From the NCBI RefSeq assembly GCF_900129445.1, contig NZ_FQVT01000007.1:62001-126000 (forward strand): a stretch of 64,000 bases of DNA, given 5' to 3'. The notes below the pieces were generated by a model. That model was not told the origin of the DNA. It did no database searches and saw nothing but the letters and a program-made list of their open reading frames with translations. The position numbers were made by a program, and so were the translations under genes. Numbering within the stretch: the stretch's first letter is position 1; every line of letters starts with the position of its first letter. Source of the stretch: Salegentibacter echinorum. GTDB lineage: Bacteria; Bacteroidota; Bacteroidia; Flavobacteriales; Flavobacteriaceae. Below are positions 8,346-16,978 of the stretch, in pieces.

Positions 8346-9680
8346 ATGGAAACAGCATCAATTAAAAATATTCGACAAAAACGTGATGTTTTAATGAAAT
8401 CTATCAAGCAGGTTAATAAAGCCCGTTTTAAAGATCAGTCATTTGGTAATGAATCAGAATATAATTACCGGGGAATAATTGCCGGAATTGATTCTATGCT
8501 AACTGATATTACAACCCTTACTAAAGCTACACGTAAGTTTATAAAAATATCGACTCATAGAGAACGTAATGATATAGCAAGTCATTTAAATCAGATAAAT
8601 ACATATCTCAGTCAACCTTCTCAACCCTCGTTTATAAATCCATTTGAAGCTCTAAAGAAGCTTTTGAGAGAATTAGGGGTGCGTTCATTTTCAGAAAGAC
8701 AGTTAGAATTTGAAAATGAAATAGAAAATGTAACACGACTAAAAGTCAAAGTGGATGAAGAGCTTAAGGAAATTAATCAATTACGTGATAAGATTGAATC
8801 TAATGAAGAATTAATTAAAGATAAATATGAAAAGCAAAAAGAAAAGCTAGAAACTATAAACGAGGGAATAGCAAGCTTAGAAGAACGCAAATCAGAGCTT
8901 AAGGCCAGTGCAACAAAATTTGAAAGTCTATTAGGAAATTTAGAAGAGAAAGAGAAGAGTTCTGAAAAGTATCTGGAGGAAATAGAAAAATCTTTAACTG
9001 ATTCGAAAAGTAATGAAAAGCTTATTAATCAATTTTCGCAAACTGTTGAAAGGCGAGATAAACAGTTAGAAAAATTAGAATCAAGAATGAATGATAATGA
9101 TAAGCTACTAGAAGATTATGATTTAGAAAGAAAAAAGATATTGAATGAATCCAAGGATTTAATTGCGTCAGCAAAAAAAGCATTGAATTATAAAACTGCA
9201 GAGGGTATCAGTGCAGCCTTTCAAGAACAGTATGATCTGGCATCAGACAAGAAATTAACTTCCTTTTGGTTATATGTAGCAGGTGCTTCAATGATTTTGG
9301 CAATCGGTCTTGGTATTTGGGTATTGGCTACAGGTGGTGAAATAAATTACATCATCGGCCGTATATCATTAATTCCTTTAGCGCTTTTAGTTGCTTTTTT
9401 TGCTGGAAAGCAATACGTACGTCAGAAAAATATAGCAGAAGATTACGCATATAAAATGGTGCTCTCCAAAGCTATCGTTGGTTTTTCAGAACAAATTAAA
9501 AAGCACGGTAATGAGAATAACGAAGAGTATGTGCATTACATCAAACGCGCGTTAGAAGAAATTCATAAGGATCCTTTACGTAATAGATCTTTAAAAACTC
9601 AAAAAAACGAAAAATCTAATTTGCAGGATATCATAGATATGGCAGAACGTATTGTAGCTTTAACTAAAACTAATAATTGA
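8346..9680 (+). CDS. Coiled-coil membrane protein linked to the type III RM operon
   Basis: A 444-residue protein of unknown function. Residues ~95-280 are almost continuous charged heptad-type helix (many E/K, e.g. KVDEELKEINQLRDKIESNE). Two hydrophobic segments follow (about 306-330 and 335-356), with a cytosolic-looking tail containing EDYAYKMVLSKAIVGF. The tail and paired membrane helices resemble DUF6161-type proteins, a tentative match from memory. It lies 24 bp after mod, on the same strand and with a purine-rich ribosome site, so it is probably co-transcribed. It could be a membrane effector or anchor for the defence operon; that is speculation. Confidence 0.75.
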   Translation: METASIKNIRQKRDVLMKSIKQVNKARFKDQSFGNESEYNYRGIIAGIDSMLTDITTLTKATRKFIKISTHRERNDIASHLNQINTYLSQPSQPSFINPFEALKKLLRELGVRSFSERQLEFENEIENVTRLKVKVDEELKEINQLRDKIESNEELIKDKYEKQKEKLETINEGIASLEERKSELKASATKFESLLGNLEEKEKSSEKYLEEIEKSLTDSKSNEKLINQFSQTVERRDKQLEKLESRMNDNDKLLEDYDLERKKILNESKDLIASAKKALNYKTAEGISAAFQEQYDLASDKKLTSFWLYVAGASMILAIGLGIWVLATGGEINYIIGRISLIPLALLVAFFAGKQYVRQKNIAEDYAYKMVLSKAIVGFSEQIKKHGNENNEEYVHYIKRALEEIHKDPLRNRSLKTQKNEKSNLQDIIDMAERIVALTKTNN

Positions 9681-9720
9681 ACTTGACCAGGAAATATAAT
9701 TTACCTTTTATTTTTTTGCG

Positions 9721-10086
9721 CTAAAACGGCCCTTTATCTCTCGGACCATTATGCGTAACCTTCCATTGACCATCTTCATTAACCAATTTAAATATACCGG
9801 GTTTTCGGTCATAGGAGGTTGAATATTTAATCCACGTTACCTCACCTTCTTTTTGTTCATCCAAGACCTTAAAGTTGGATTTAGAGTCTTTATTCTCAAT
9901 AAACATTTCTTGTATACTGGAAAGATTTGCATACCCGGATGCTGTAGTATATTCCTTTAAAGTTGTCTTATCACCGTGATAAAAACTTTCAGCTACGAGT
10001 TTGGCGGTTTCTGAAGGAGATAAATTTTGTTTTCCGGCACACGACAGAACTAATGCTACTAACGAAAAAAATGCTATTTTTTTCAT
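9721..10086 (-). CDS. Small lipoprotein at the end of the tra operon
   Basis: A 121-residue protein with a lipoprotein signal (MKKIAFFSLVALVLSCAG; lipobox Cys at ~16). The mature part reads TAKLVAESFYHGDKTTLKEY ... FKLVNEDGQWKVTHNGP, the pattern of DUF4878-like NTF2-fold lipoproteins. It should be anchored in the envelope. It starts 7 bp after the traN stop, so it belongs to the transfer operon and may be an accessory channel or exclusion protein; the sequence gives no proof. It converges with the (+) restriction operon, leaving 40 bp between stops. Confidence 0.75.
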   Translation of the reverse strand: MKKIAFFSLVALVLSCAGKQNLSPSETAKLVAESFYHGDKTTLKEYTTASGYANLSSIQEMFIENKDSKSNFKVLDEQKEGEVTWIKYSTSYDRKPGIFKLVNEDGQWKVTHNGPRDKGPF

Positions 10087-10093
10087 AACGATG

Positions 10094-10927
10094 TTAATTT
10101 GGATGATTAATAAATCTATGCGATATTTTTAATTTTAAGTTTCGTTCCCCGTTCTTTTCGTTAAGCTCTAAAACCGCCCTTCGGTCATTACTTATCGAAA
10201 ATTTTGGCAGTACATAAACCAGTTTTACAGTTTCGTTTTCTTTTACTTTTGACGGTAAATTATAGTTGAAAACCGGTTCTTGATAAAGCCGTTGTAAAGA
10301 CTTCTTTTTGCCCTTTTTTCTGGTCTCCACCGATAATTTCAGAAAGTTGAGGTCATAATCCAATGAAGATTTGTTTTCAATTTGAATCACGAAATAAAGC
10401 TCTTTCTTATCAAAAACAATATTCTCAATACTCAAAACGATGCCTTCGTTCCGTTTTTTGAGTCGACCAATGCGTTGTTTTCGATCAACTAGATAAGAAC
10501 AAAATTTATTGTAATAGTAGGTGCTGTTATCTGTTTTGACTTCACGTTCAATAACAATGGTTGAATCAAGAGCAATAGGTTTTTCATTACCGAAGCTTTT
10601 AGACGTCGGTATAAAGTAATTCAGCCGATCCAGCTTTTTCTTATAGGTTACGATATACGAAAAAACAGTCCCGTTTTTGCCTACTACCAAAAGATTGCTT
10701 TCTTTCCCGGGCTTTGCCTGAAGCAAACCGAAATATTGCCCTTTCTCACGATTATAGGTGAAGACAAAGTTTTCAGATCCTGTTATTCCCTGACGGATCG
10801 GTTCTGGGAAGAACAATGCTACATTTTTTTGATCATTCGTATAAATGGTATCCAGGCGAAAAGATGTTTGTGCTGTGGTGAGGACAGTAACAAAAAGGAA
10901 TATTGAGATAAAAATAAAATCTTTCAT
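10094..10927 (-). CDS. traN: Conjugative transfer protein TraN (DUF4138-like)
   Basis: A 277-residue exported protein. A signal peptide (residues ~1-19, ending LTTAQ) precedes a beta-rich body: FRLDTIYTNDQKNVALFFPE, IRQGITGSENFVFTY, then ENIVFDKKELYFVIQIENKS. This is the Bacteroidota TraN pattern, a VirB9-like outer-ring component. It follows traM by 28 bp in the (-) operon. The family call rests on gene order plus these segments. Confidence 0.82.
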   Translation of the reverse strand: MKDFIFISIFLFVTVLTTAQTSFRLDTIYTNDQKNVALFFPEPIRQGITGSENFVFTYNREKGQYFGLLQAKPGKESNLLVVGKNGTVFSYIVTYKKKLDRLNYFIPTSKSFGNEKPIALDSTIVIEREVKTDNSTYYYNKFCSYLVDRKQRIGRLKKRNEGIVLSIENIVFDKKELYFVIQIENKSSLDYDLNFLKLSVETRKKGKKKSLQRLYQEPVFNYNLPSKVKENETVKLVYVLPKFSISNDRRAVLELNEKNGERNLKLKISHRFINHPN

Positions 10928-10955
10928 AAGAATAGGTTTAAGTGTTGTTTTGAGT

Positions 10956-11885
10956 CTATAATTTAGGTTTAAGGATGAGCTTGTAATTGTTGAGTACGGT
11001 CACCTTTACGTTTCGGTTATTGCGTTGGAATATCTTTTTGAAACCACTGACCTGTGGTACCCCGGAAATATTGATGTCATCCACCATATCACCAATAACT
11101 TCGGTGGAAACCTGAGCCCGGAAGTTGTTTTCTATATAAATCCCCTCACTACCATCCTGAAGATCAAAGGCTTTTAATTGGGTTGGATAATGCTTGATGT
11201 TTTCGATTTCGATCAATACCCGGTTGGGCTGAAAACTAATAAAACCGTAAACCGGCGTATTTTGTGGAAGGTGTTTGCTGCTAATGATCGCCGCTTTGGT
11301 CAAGCGCATCCGTAAACGGGAATTAGCTTTGACCACCTGGTCACCATCCACTACCGCATAAATGAGTTCATCGGTAGTGCCGGAAACTGAAATTTCATTT
11401 TCTTTCGGATCTGAGGCAAAGAATAATTGATGTTCCAGACCCATTTCTTTAGCAGCAATTTTTTGTTTCGCTTTTATTTCGGTAGAATCAATTATCCTTT
11501 CCACTTTGGCATCAGCTTCTCTAGCGCCAATATGCTGATAATCCCTTTCGGAATATTTAATTTCACTTGCGGAGTAGATGCTATCCACGATACGTTCTTT
11601 TTCACGTTCTGGTAGACTTTCATCATAAAAGCCAAGGGAATCGATCAGTTTTTCGTCATAGATGCTGGGTGCATTGGTTTCCCGGACTTCTTTTAGATCG
11701 TTGATGGCATCCAGTTTGGAATCGTATTCCTTTTGGTTTTCTTCCAGTGCGGGAACCGATGTTTCTTTTAAATTAGTATGCTCATTTTCATCATCGCCCA
11801 TTACCATCATAGAATAGGAGATCAGGAAAAGCACCATTACGGCGAGTACTGACGCAAAGACTATTTTATTTTTTTCAAGCTTCAT
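10956..11885 (-). CDS. traM: Conjugative transfer protein TraM
   Basis: A 309-residue protein with one N-terminal transmembrane helix (residues ~8-28, IVFASVLAVMVLFLISYSMM), a charged helical linker, and a C-terminal beta-rich domain (SRLRMRLTKAAIISSKHLP, PVYGFISFQPNRVLIEIENI, ending KLILKPKL). This is the Bacteroidota TraM layout, a VirB10-like scaffold that spans the periplasm. It lies between traK and traN. A traL gene normally found in CTnDOT between traK and traM is absent: only 23 bp separate the two. Confidence 0.85.
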   Translation of the reverse strand: MKLEKNKIVFASVLAVMVLFLISYSMMVMGDDENEHTNLKETSVPALEENQKEYDSKLDAINDLKEVRETNAPSIYDEKLIDSLGFYDESLPEREKERIVDSIYSASEIKYSERDYQHIGAREADAKVERIIDSTEIKAKQKIAAKEMGLEHQLFFASDPKENEISVSGTTDELIYAVVDGDQVVKANSRLRMRLTKAAIISSKHLPQNTPVYGFISFQPNRVLIEIENIKHYPTQLKAFDLQDGSEGIYIENNFRAQVSTEVIGDMVDDINISGVPQVSGFKKIFQRNNRNVKVTVLNNYKLILKPKL

Positions 11886-11908
11886 ATTTATTGTCTTTTA
11901 AATGCCCA

Positions 11909-12529
11909 TTATGGGTTTTTATTATTTAATTTTTTAAGGGATTTTTCGAAATAATCGGTGATGAGCAATCCGTGTGGATTGTTGGGAAAGTTTCGATCTA
12001 CGGTCATCAGGTTTCCAGTAGAAATCAATTGATACGTGTCGATGATCGAGCCCCTATTGATCTCAAAGACAGTAACCGTTTTGAAGGAATAAGTTCCATT
12101 TTGTTCTTCGACTTGGGAATCGATACTCAATACTTTTTGAACCAGGGAATATTGCAGCAGTCGATTATAAACACCACCTGCCTTTTTTTGACGATATAGA
12201 TTATCGACTGAGCTATTGCCCAGCCACAGTGCCTTTTCTAAATTCTTTTCATAATTACTTGCATCAATATTGTAAAAATAATTATGGAACAATTGTAAAT
12301 GCGCCAAAGCCTCTACTTTAAAATTCTCTTTCTGACTAACTAGCTTCAAGGGAATGATACTGCCATCGGTATTGATGGCAAAAGCGTTGTTTAGGGTTTT
12401 TTTGTTGATGTTAAATACCATCCAAATGGCAAAACAGCTGGAGAGTAAAGAGCATATTACAACAGCCAAAACAATGAACCGATTTGTTTTAAGGACGGCG
12501 TAAATATTCTTGTAAGGTGTTTTCATCAT
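11909..12529 (-). CDS. traK: Conjugative transfer protein TraK (VirB8-like)
   Basis: A 206-residue protein with a single N-terminal membrane helix (about residues 17-40, FIVLAVVICSLLSSCFAIWM) and a periplasmic domain of NTF2-like type (EALAHLQLFHNYFYNID), as in VirB8/TraK. I start at the double ATG at 12529/12526, giving a 7-bp gap after traJ. A longer start at 12574 would overlap traJ and add a non-hydrophobic leader. Confidence 0.85.
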   Translation of the reverse strand: MMKTPYKNIYAVLKTNRFIVLAVVICSLLSSCFAIWMVFNINKKTLNNAFAINTDGSIIPLKLVSQKENFKVEALAHLQLFHNYFYNIDASNYEKNLEKALWLGNSSVDNLYRQKKAGGVYNRLLQYSLVQKVLSIDSQVEEQNGTYSFKTVTVFEINRGSIIDTYQLISTGNLMTVDRNFPNNPHGLLITDYFEKSLKKLNNKNP

Positions 12530-12536
12530 AGTTGTT

Positions 12537-13382
12537 TTAGGCGGTAAATAATCGTAAAGTGAAAGAGGTGGCACGTCGGTACAGTTTGAACTTCAGAAAA
12601 ACAATAAACCCTATGGTTCCAATTTGTACCACCGGGGCAAAAAATCCGCTTCCCGTATCGGTACCAAATAGATTTGTCCAAAAGTTGGTATTGATCTCCG
12701 TATAAAGTGCATTAACAAAAACATTGACTAGGAAGAACGCCGGCACCAACATATAAACGGCAGCATATAGTTTAAAAAAGGTATAGGCCAGGGGACGGAA
12801 CTTTTCAAATACGGCCAGGCTAATTACCAGTGGAAAGAACGCCTGCATTATTCCCAGAAGGAAAAAACGTTCCGCTAAGAACAACGGATAGATAAATAAA
12901 TCAAGAACCCATAAAATGACCCCGCCGATAAAGGCGAGTATCTTGAATCCATAAAGTGGGGTGACTAAAGCTTCATAAAGCAATGTCATTGCATTTTTAG
13001 CAGCATCTATAAGGTTGACTTCTTCTTCGATAGGAATATCCTGCATCTGCAAGGGGAGCAAAGCAGGAGCGGTGTCCCGATATTGACTTTCAATGGAAAC
13101 AAGAATACTGTCAAAAAATCCTAATACCTGTGTCGAGAAAATAACGAGGATAACCACCGCAAAATTTTTAGCGAGTTCCCCTGGGCTCAATCCCCAAGTA
13201 TAACCGTCTTTATTAGCCACGCCCTCATTATATTTTTTTAAAATATTAATCAGGAAGAAAAGCACAGCAAGGGTTTTCATTCCGCCAATGGTATATTGGG
13301 AAAAATCACTGTCTTGAATGGTTTGAAAAACAGTATCCACATATTCAAGACCAAAACTTAAAGTTATTATAGCTCCCATCAT
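12537..13382 (-). CDS. traJ: Conjugative transfer protein TraJ (polytopic membrane protein)
   Basis: A 281-residue inner-membrane protein with several hydrophobic segments (around residues 34-50, 70-92, 148-200, 205-225 and 250-268). It corresponds to TraJ/VirB6, which forms the membrane platform of the channel. Motifs seen: PLYGFKILAFIGGVILWVLD and FLAERFFLLGIMQAFFPLVI. It lies between traI and traK, 15 bp after traI. It is somewhat shorter than CTnDOT TraJ. The start is at the first of two ATGs. Confidence 0.85.
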   Translation of the reverse strand: MMGAIITLSFGLEYVDTVFQTIQDSDFSQYTIGGMKTLAVLFFLINILKKYNEGVANKDGYTWGLSPGELAKNFAVVILVIFSTQVLGFFDSILVSIESQYRDTAPALLPLQMQDIPIEEEVNLIDAAKNAMTLLYEALVTPLYGFKILAFIGGVILWVLDLFIYPLFLAERFFLLGIMQAFFPLVISLAVFEKFRPLAYTFFKLYAAVYMLVPAFFLVNVFVNALYTEINTNFWTNLFGTDTGSGFFAPVVQIGTIGFIVFLKFKLYRRATSFTLRLFTA

Positions 13383-13397
13383 TTCATTTAAGTATTA

Positions 13398-13976
13398 TTA
13401 AATCCCACTTAGTGGGCGGTTATTGATTTTATCCTGCATCTTCCGAAAGGAAATAATCTCCCGATAACGTTTTGTTTTTACCCTGATAGCGGAGACCATT
13501 TCCTTTGATTCCATTTCTTTCTGCTTTAATATGGTGGCACGTTCGGCATCACTCATTTTTAGGTAATCGCTGGATAAGATTTGATCAATAAAATCCATTG
13601 TTTCCAAAGAATTCTGGACAATGTTTTCAAAAGATGCTGTGACACGGGAAATTTCATCCGGCTTGATATACGGGGAGTTTAAAATATCCTGTAAATCATT
13701 TTGCATTACGTTAATGAGCCGTTGATTGTTTTGCCCAATCTCTTGTACAGCCCTAAGTTGCCGTACTACACTGGAAACCTTTTCAATCCTGTCTTTTGCA
13801 TCTTTCAGGAATTTCACAGACTTGATAAGTTGAGCAGTCTGCTTCCCGGATTCTACAAGTTGTTTGACCAAGCTTACAAAGTTGGTGTTATCATAGACGG
13901 GCATTCCCTGGGCTTTAGCGCGGCTGTGCATCATAAAGGTCAGAGCTATTGCAACGATTAAAATTTTTGTCTTCAT
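13398..13976 (-). CDS. TraI-like periplasmic coiled-coil protein (DUF4141/VirB5-like)
   Basis: A 192-residue protein with a signal peptide (MKTKILIVAIALTFMMHSRA, cleaved near residue 22). The mature protein is almost entirely helical (NTNFVSLVKQLVESGKQTAQ, KDAKDRIEKVSSVVRQLRAV), like VirB5-type pilus-tip proteins and the DUF4141 member that follows the VirB4 ATPase in Bacteroidota tra operons. It starts 4 bp after the traG stop, pointing to coupled translation. Confidence 0.78.
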   Translation of the reverse strand: MKTKILIVAIALTFMMHSRAKAQGMPVYDNTNFVSLVKQLVESGKQTAQLIKSVKFLKDAKDRIEKVSSVVRQLRAVQEIGQNNQRLINVMQNDLQDILNSPYIKPDEISRVTASFENIVQNSLETMDFIDQILSSDYLKMSDAERATILKQKEMESKEMVSAIRVKTKRYREIISFRKMQDKINNRPLSGI

Positions 13977-13980
13977 AGTA

Positions 13981-16383
13981 TTATGTTTTAGCGATGAATT
14001 CTTTTATGGCGGCTTCCATATTATTTGTTCTATTATAAGTGGCCATTATGGTTTCATTTTCCTTACCGTCGGTCAAGTAAGCGGCATAAACTTCCTTGGG
14101 AACTTCCAAGCGGAAAATGTTGCTTTCTTTTCCAATTTTGATAAACATTTCAGTGTATTTCCTTTGGCCGGTAAGATTGTTTTTGATAGATTTTAACTGA
14201 TTCAGATCATGGCTGGAGAGGTTGAGCCGTTTGACTAGTTCCCCATAGCCTTTCTCGTTGTTCAGGCTATAAATGACCTGCGTGTTTTCAAGGATGCTTG
14301 CTGAAGTGGAACTGTTCGGGAGCTGGTTAATGGATTGCAGAATGATGCCGATTGCACCATTTTGTTTCCGAATGGCTTGATAATAAAATTCTACGCTTTC
14401 CAGTACGTTGTCAAACTTCAGTTGCTTGGCAAACTCATCAAAAAGAATAATCCCTTTTTCAGCACGGTTCTTCCAAATGGTGCGTTGAATGGCCGATTTA
14501 ATCAGCTTGAGCATTACGGAGAGGATTTCTTTATTGTCCTTGACTTCGTCCAGTTCAAATACAATAAGACGCTTATCTTCTATTTTATAGGTCTGGTCTT
14601 CACTGACTTCAAAAAGGAAGCTATATAGACCATCGCCGACGTACTCGGACATTACGTGTAAAAAGCTGGTAACGTTGAAATAGTCGGGATGGATTTTAAG
14701 TTGCTTTAAGAGGTTTTTTTGATTGTTCTCAATAAAATTGTAAAAACCATTCAGCGAGTGATTTTCAGAAATACTATGGTAATAATGACGTAGAATCTTT
14801 TTTACGGCAACCGATTGTGCCTTGGTTACTTTTAAATCAGAAGCAAAGAGTTCAAAGAGAAATACCGATAAATCCTCCAAGCGTTCCGGGCTCAGGTCAT
14901 TGGTATCGCTGATGTAAAATGGATTGATACCCAGGTTTTTTCCACTTTCATAGCGGAGTACGGTGTATTGTTCAGAATAAAGCTTGGCAAATTTAGTATA
15001 AGAACCACCCAAATCGATAATGACCAGGCGTACTCCGCTTTCAAAATATTGACGCAGAATGTTATTGGCCAAAAAGGATTTTCCCTCACCGGTTGGCGCA
15101 AAAATGGCAAAGTTCCGTGCCTTGATTCGTTTTTTTTGTTCGTCCCAAACATCTTTAAGCACGGGAATGTTATGTTCACGGTCATTGAATATAATTCCGG
15201 TGGAATCTGATTTGTAATTGCTGTTATTGATCAATAAGCAAAGCGCGTGTTTTAGATCCGTTACATACAAATCGTTATTGGAGAAATTAGAAGAAAAACC
15301 GCAGTAGCTGTTCAGGATATAATTCTTCCGCTCTTCGCCCCGTGGATAGTAGGGAATAATATCCAGTTCCTTAAATTCCGTTTTTATTTTGGAGGTAATT
15401 CTATCAAGGCTCCGGGCATCCCGGTCCCAGAAAATGATGTTTAAGTGTCCGCGTATAATCCGGGCATTATCATCGGCATTGATCTGATCCAGGATGTGCT
15501 GGATTTTACCCAGCACCACTTTGTTTTGCGAACCGAAATTCGAGCTTTTGTTAAGCTCTACCACTTTCTTATCAAGCAGCTTGCGCCATTTATGTTTGTC
15601 ATCCAAATACAGGATTTGGTTAACGATATGGTTCTCGTTTAGCGTAAGCCCTAAGCCATCAATAAACCCTTGGTGAAATACAAAATCGTCTGAAGTGAAT
15701 TTATCATTGGTTTTGCTAGTCTGTACACTTTCGCCAAAGCACAGTTCGCTGTTGATGGCCAGGGCATCAAAATAGTTTTCGCCGATGTTGACGTTTTTCT
15801 TATCTAGAATAATATCGGTGTCAAAGCCTTTGTTAAAGCCATTAAAATATTCTTTGGTTATCGCTTGAATTTCCTTTGGGTTAAGCGGAAAAAATTTCAT
15901 TTTCCGACTGTTGTTGATAAAGGAAACGGAATCACTTACGGCACTTATAAAATGCTGAACATTGTCATCTAATTCCTGAATTATCGTTTTTGAGACCTTG
16001 CGGAAAGGGTTGACATATTTAGAGTTGTTCAGCGCTTTATTTTTGGTTAGGGTAAAGAAGAGATAACAGTTGTGGTTGATATATTTTCGGCCTTTAAAAT
16101 GATCGCTTGTGGCTTTTTCCAAAAATGTGGTATAGGGAAGCTCTTCAGCGGTATATTGCTTTTTGAGATAGACATCTTGCTTGTGAACTACGGTACCGAC
16201 AGGCAATGATTTTAATGCCTGAAACCAAGCCCCGTGCATATCCTCAAAATCCTTTTCAGACAAGGAATAGATTTCTGGTAGGTTTCCTTTATAGCATACC
16301 ACAACATTGCCATTATTGGCAAATAGGATATTGTCTTGGATATCCGCAATGGGCTGATAAGTAGAAAGATTAATTGTGTTCAT
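13981..16383 (-). CDS. traG: Conjugation ATPase TraG (VirB4-like)
   Basis: An 800-residue ATPase that powers T4SS assembly and substrate transfer at the inner membrane. An N-terminal TraG/VirB4 domain (residues ~20-400) is followed by Walker A (FAPTGEGKSFLANNIL, near 428) and Walker B-like IILFDEF near 645, then QSINQLPNSSTSASILENT, typical of VirB4. Its start overlaps the end of traF by 14 bp. Length and order match CTnDOT TraG. Confidence 0.92.
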   Translation of the reverse strand: MNTINLSTYQPIADIQDNILFANNGNVVVCYKGNLPEIYSLSEKDFEDMHGAWFQALKSLPVGTVVHKQDVYLKKQYTAEELPYTTFLEKATSDHFKGRKYINHNCYLFFTLTKNKALNNSKYVNPFRKVSKTIIQELDDNVQHFISAVSDSVSFINNSRKMKFFPLNPKEIQAITKEYFNGFNKGFDTDIILDKKNVNIGENYFDALAINSELCFGESVQTSKTNDKFTSDDFVFHQGFIDGLGLTLNENHIVNQILYLDDKHKWRKLLDKKVVELNKSSNFGSQNKVVLGKIQHILDQINADDNARIIRGHLNIIFWDRDARSLDRITSKIKTEFKELDIIPYYPRGEERKNYILNSYCGFSSNFSNNDLYVTDLKHALCLLINNSNYKSDSTGIIFNDREHNIPVLKDVWDEQKKRIKARNFAIFAPTGEGKSFLANNILRQYFESGVRLVIIDLGGSYTKFAKLYSEQYTVLRYESGKNLGINPFYISDTNDLSPERLEDLSVFLFELFASDLKVTKAQSVAVKKILRHYYHSISENHSLNGFYNFIENNQKNLLKQLKIHPDYFNVTSFLHVMSEYVGDGLYSFLFEVSEDQTYKIEDKRLIVFELDEVKDNKEILSVMLKLIKSAIQRTIWKNRAEKGIILFDEFAKQLKFDNVLESVEFYYQAIRKQNGAIGIILQSINQLPNSSTSASILENTQVIYSLNNEKGYGELVKRLNLSSHDLNQLKSIKNNLTGQRKYTEMFIKIGKESNIFRLEVPKEVYAAYLTDGKENETIMATYNRTNNMEAAIKEFIAKT

Positions 16384-16654
16384 AATCGAGACCGGAATTT
16401 CGTTTGTTACTGATGCTTTTTGGGAAGGTTCGCGCTAGCTGGAAGACCTGGGGATTGTTGATGATTCTTATCAGGGCGATATATAAGACTGTATTAAGAA
16501 CCAATACGCCGATGATCATTCCAAAACTGAACGAGAAAATAATAATGAGTAAAGAAGCTATGATGGATATTATCATCACCGCAAAGAGGGAGAGGGGCAG
16601 TCCAAAAATAACTGCCCTTTTCCTGATGTTTTTATAGACCTCGAACTTCTTCAT
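16370..16654 (-). CDS. traF: Conjugative transfer protein TraF (DUF4133-like, VirB3-like)
   Basis: A protein of about 94 residues with a basic N-terminus (MKKFEVYKNIRKRAVIFGLP) and two adjacent membrane helices (about 17-62). This matches the DUF4133/TraF layout preceding TraG. An upstream ATG at 16675 would add seven residues; I prefer 16654 because the conserved-looking sequence begins there. The 14-bp overlap with traG supports coupled expression. Confidence 0.8.
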   Translation of the reverse strand: MKKFEVYKNIRKRAVIFGLPLSLFAVMIISIIASLLIIIFSFSFGMIIGVLVLNTVLYIALIRIINNPQVFQLARTFPKSISNKRNSGLDYEHN

Positions 16655-16690
16655 AACAGATTCATTAACTGCCAAATGTCGCTTAGCGAC

Positions 16691-16978
16691 TTAGACTACG
16701 ATTCCAATGAGGTAGGTGAAAATGCCCACTACGGCACCGGCAATAAGGACAAAGACGAGCACACGGGTGATCCCTTTTTTGAGGTCAGCATTTTCCCCGA
16801 AGAAATGGCCGGCGTTAAAAAGAAAGCCGATCAAGAAAATGACCCCTAGGATGATGGGGAAAATGGTTCTAATGGTATTGGATACATCATCAACGGAATC
16901 TTCAATACCACCAATTTGTGCGAAAAGAGAATTTGAGAGAAGCGAAAGAAAGCTTGCCAGATAGATAGATTTTTTCAT
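16691..16978 (-). CDS. traE: Conjugative transfer protein TraE (DUF4134-like, VirB2-like)
   Basis: A 95-residue small membrane protein. It has a signal peptide (to about residue 20, SLFAQ) and two hydrophobic helices (35-60 and 72-95) separated by FGENADLKKGITRVL. That is the DUF4134/TraE pattern, thought to be the pilin-like subunit. It is the first gene of the (-) tra operon here. No traA-D genes are seen upstream. Confidence 0.82.
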   Translation of the reverse strand: MKKSIYLASFLSLLSNSLFAQIGGIEDSVDDVSNTIRTIFPIILGVIFLIGFLFNAGHFFGENADLKKGITRVLVFVLIAGAVVGIFTYLIGIVV

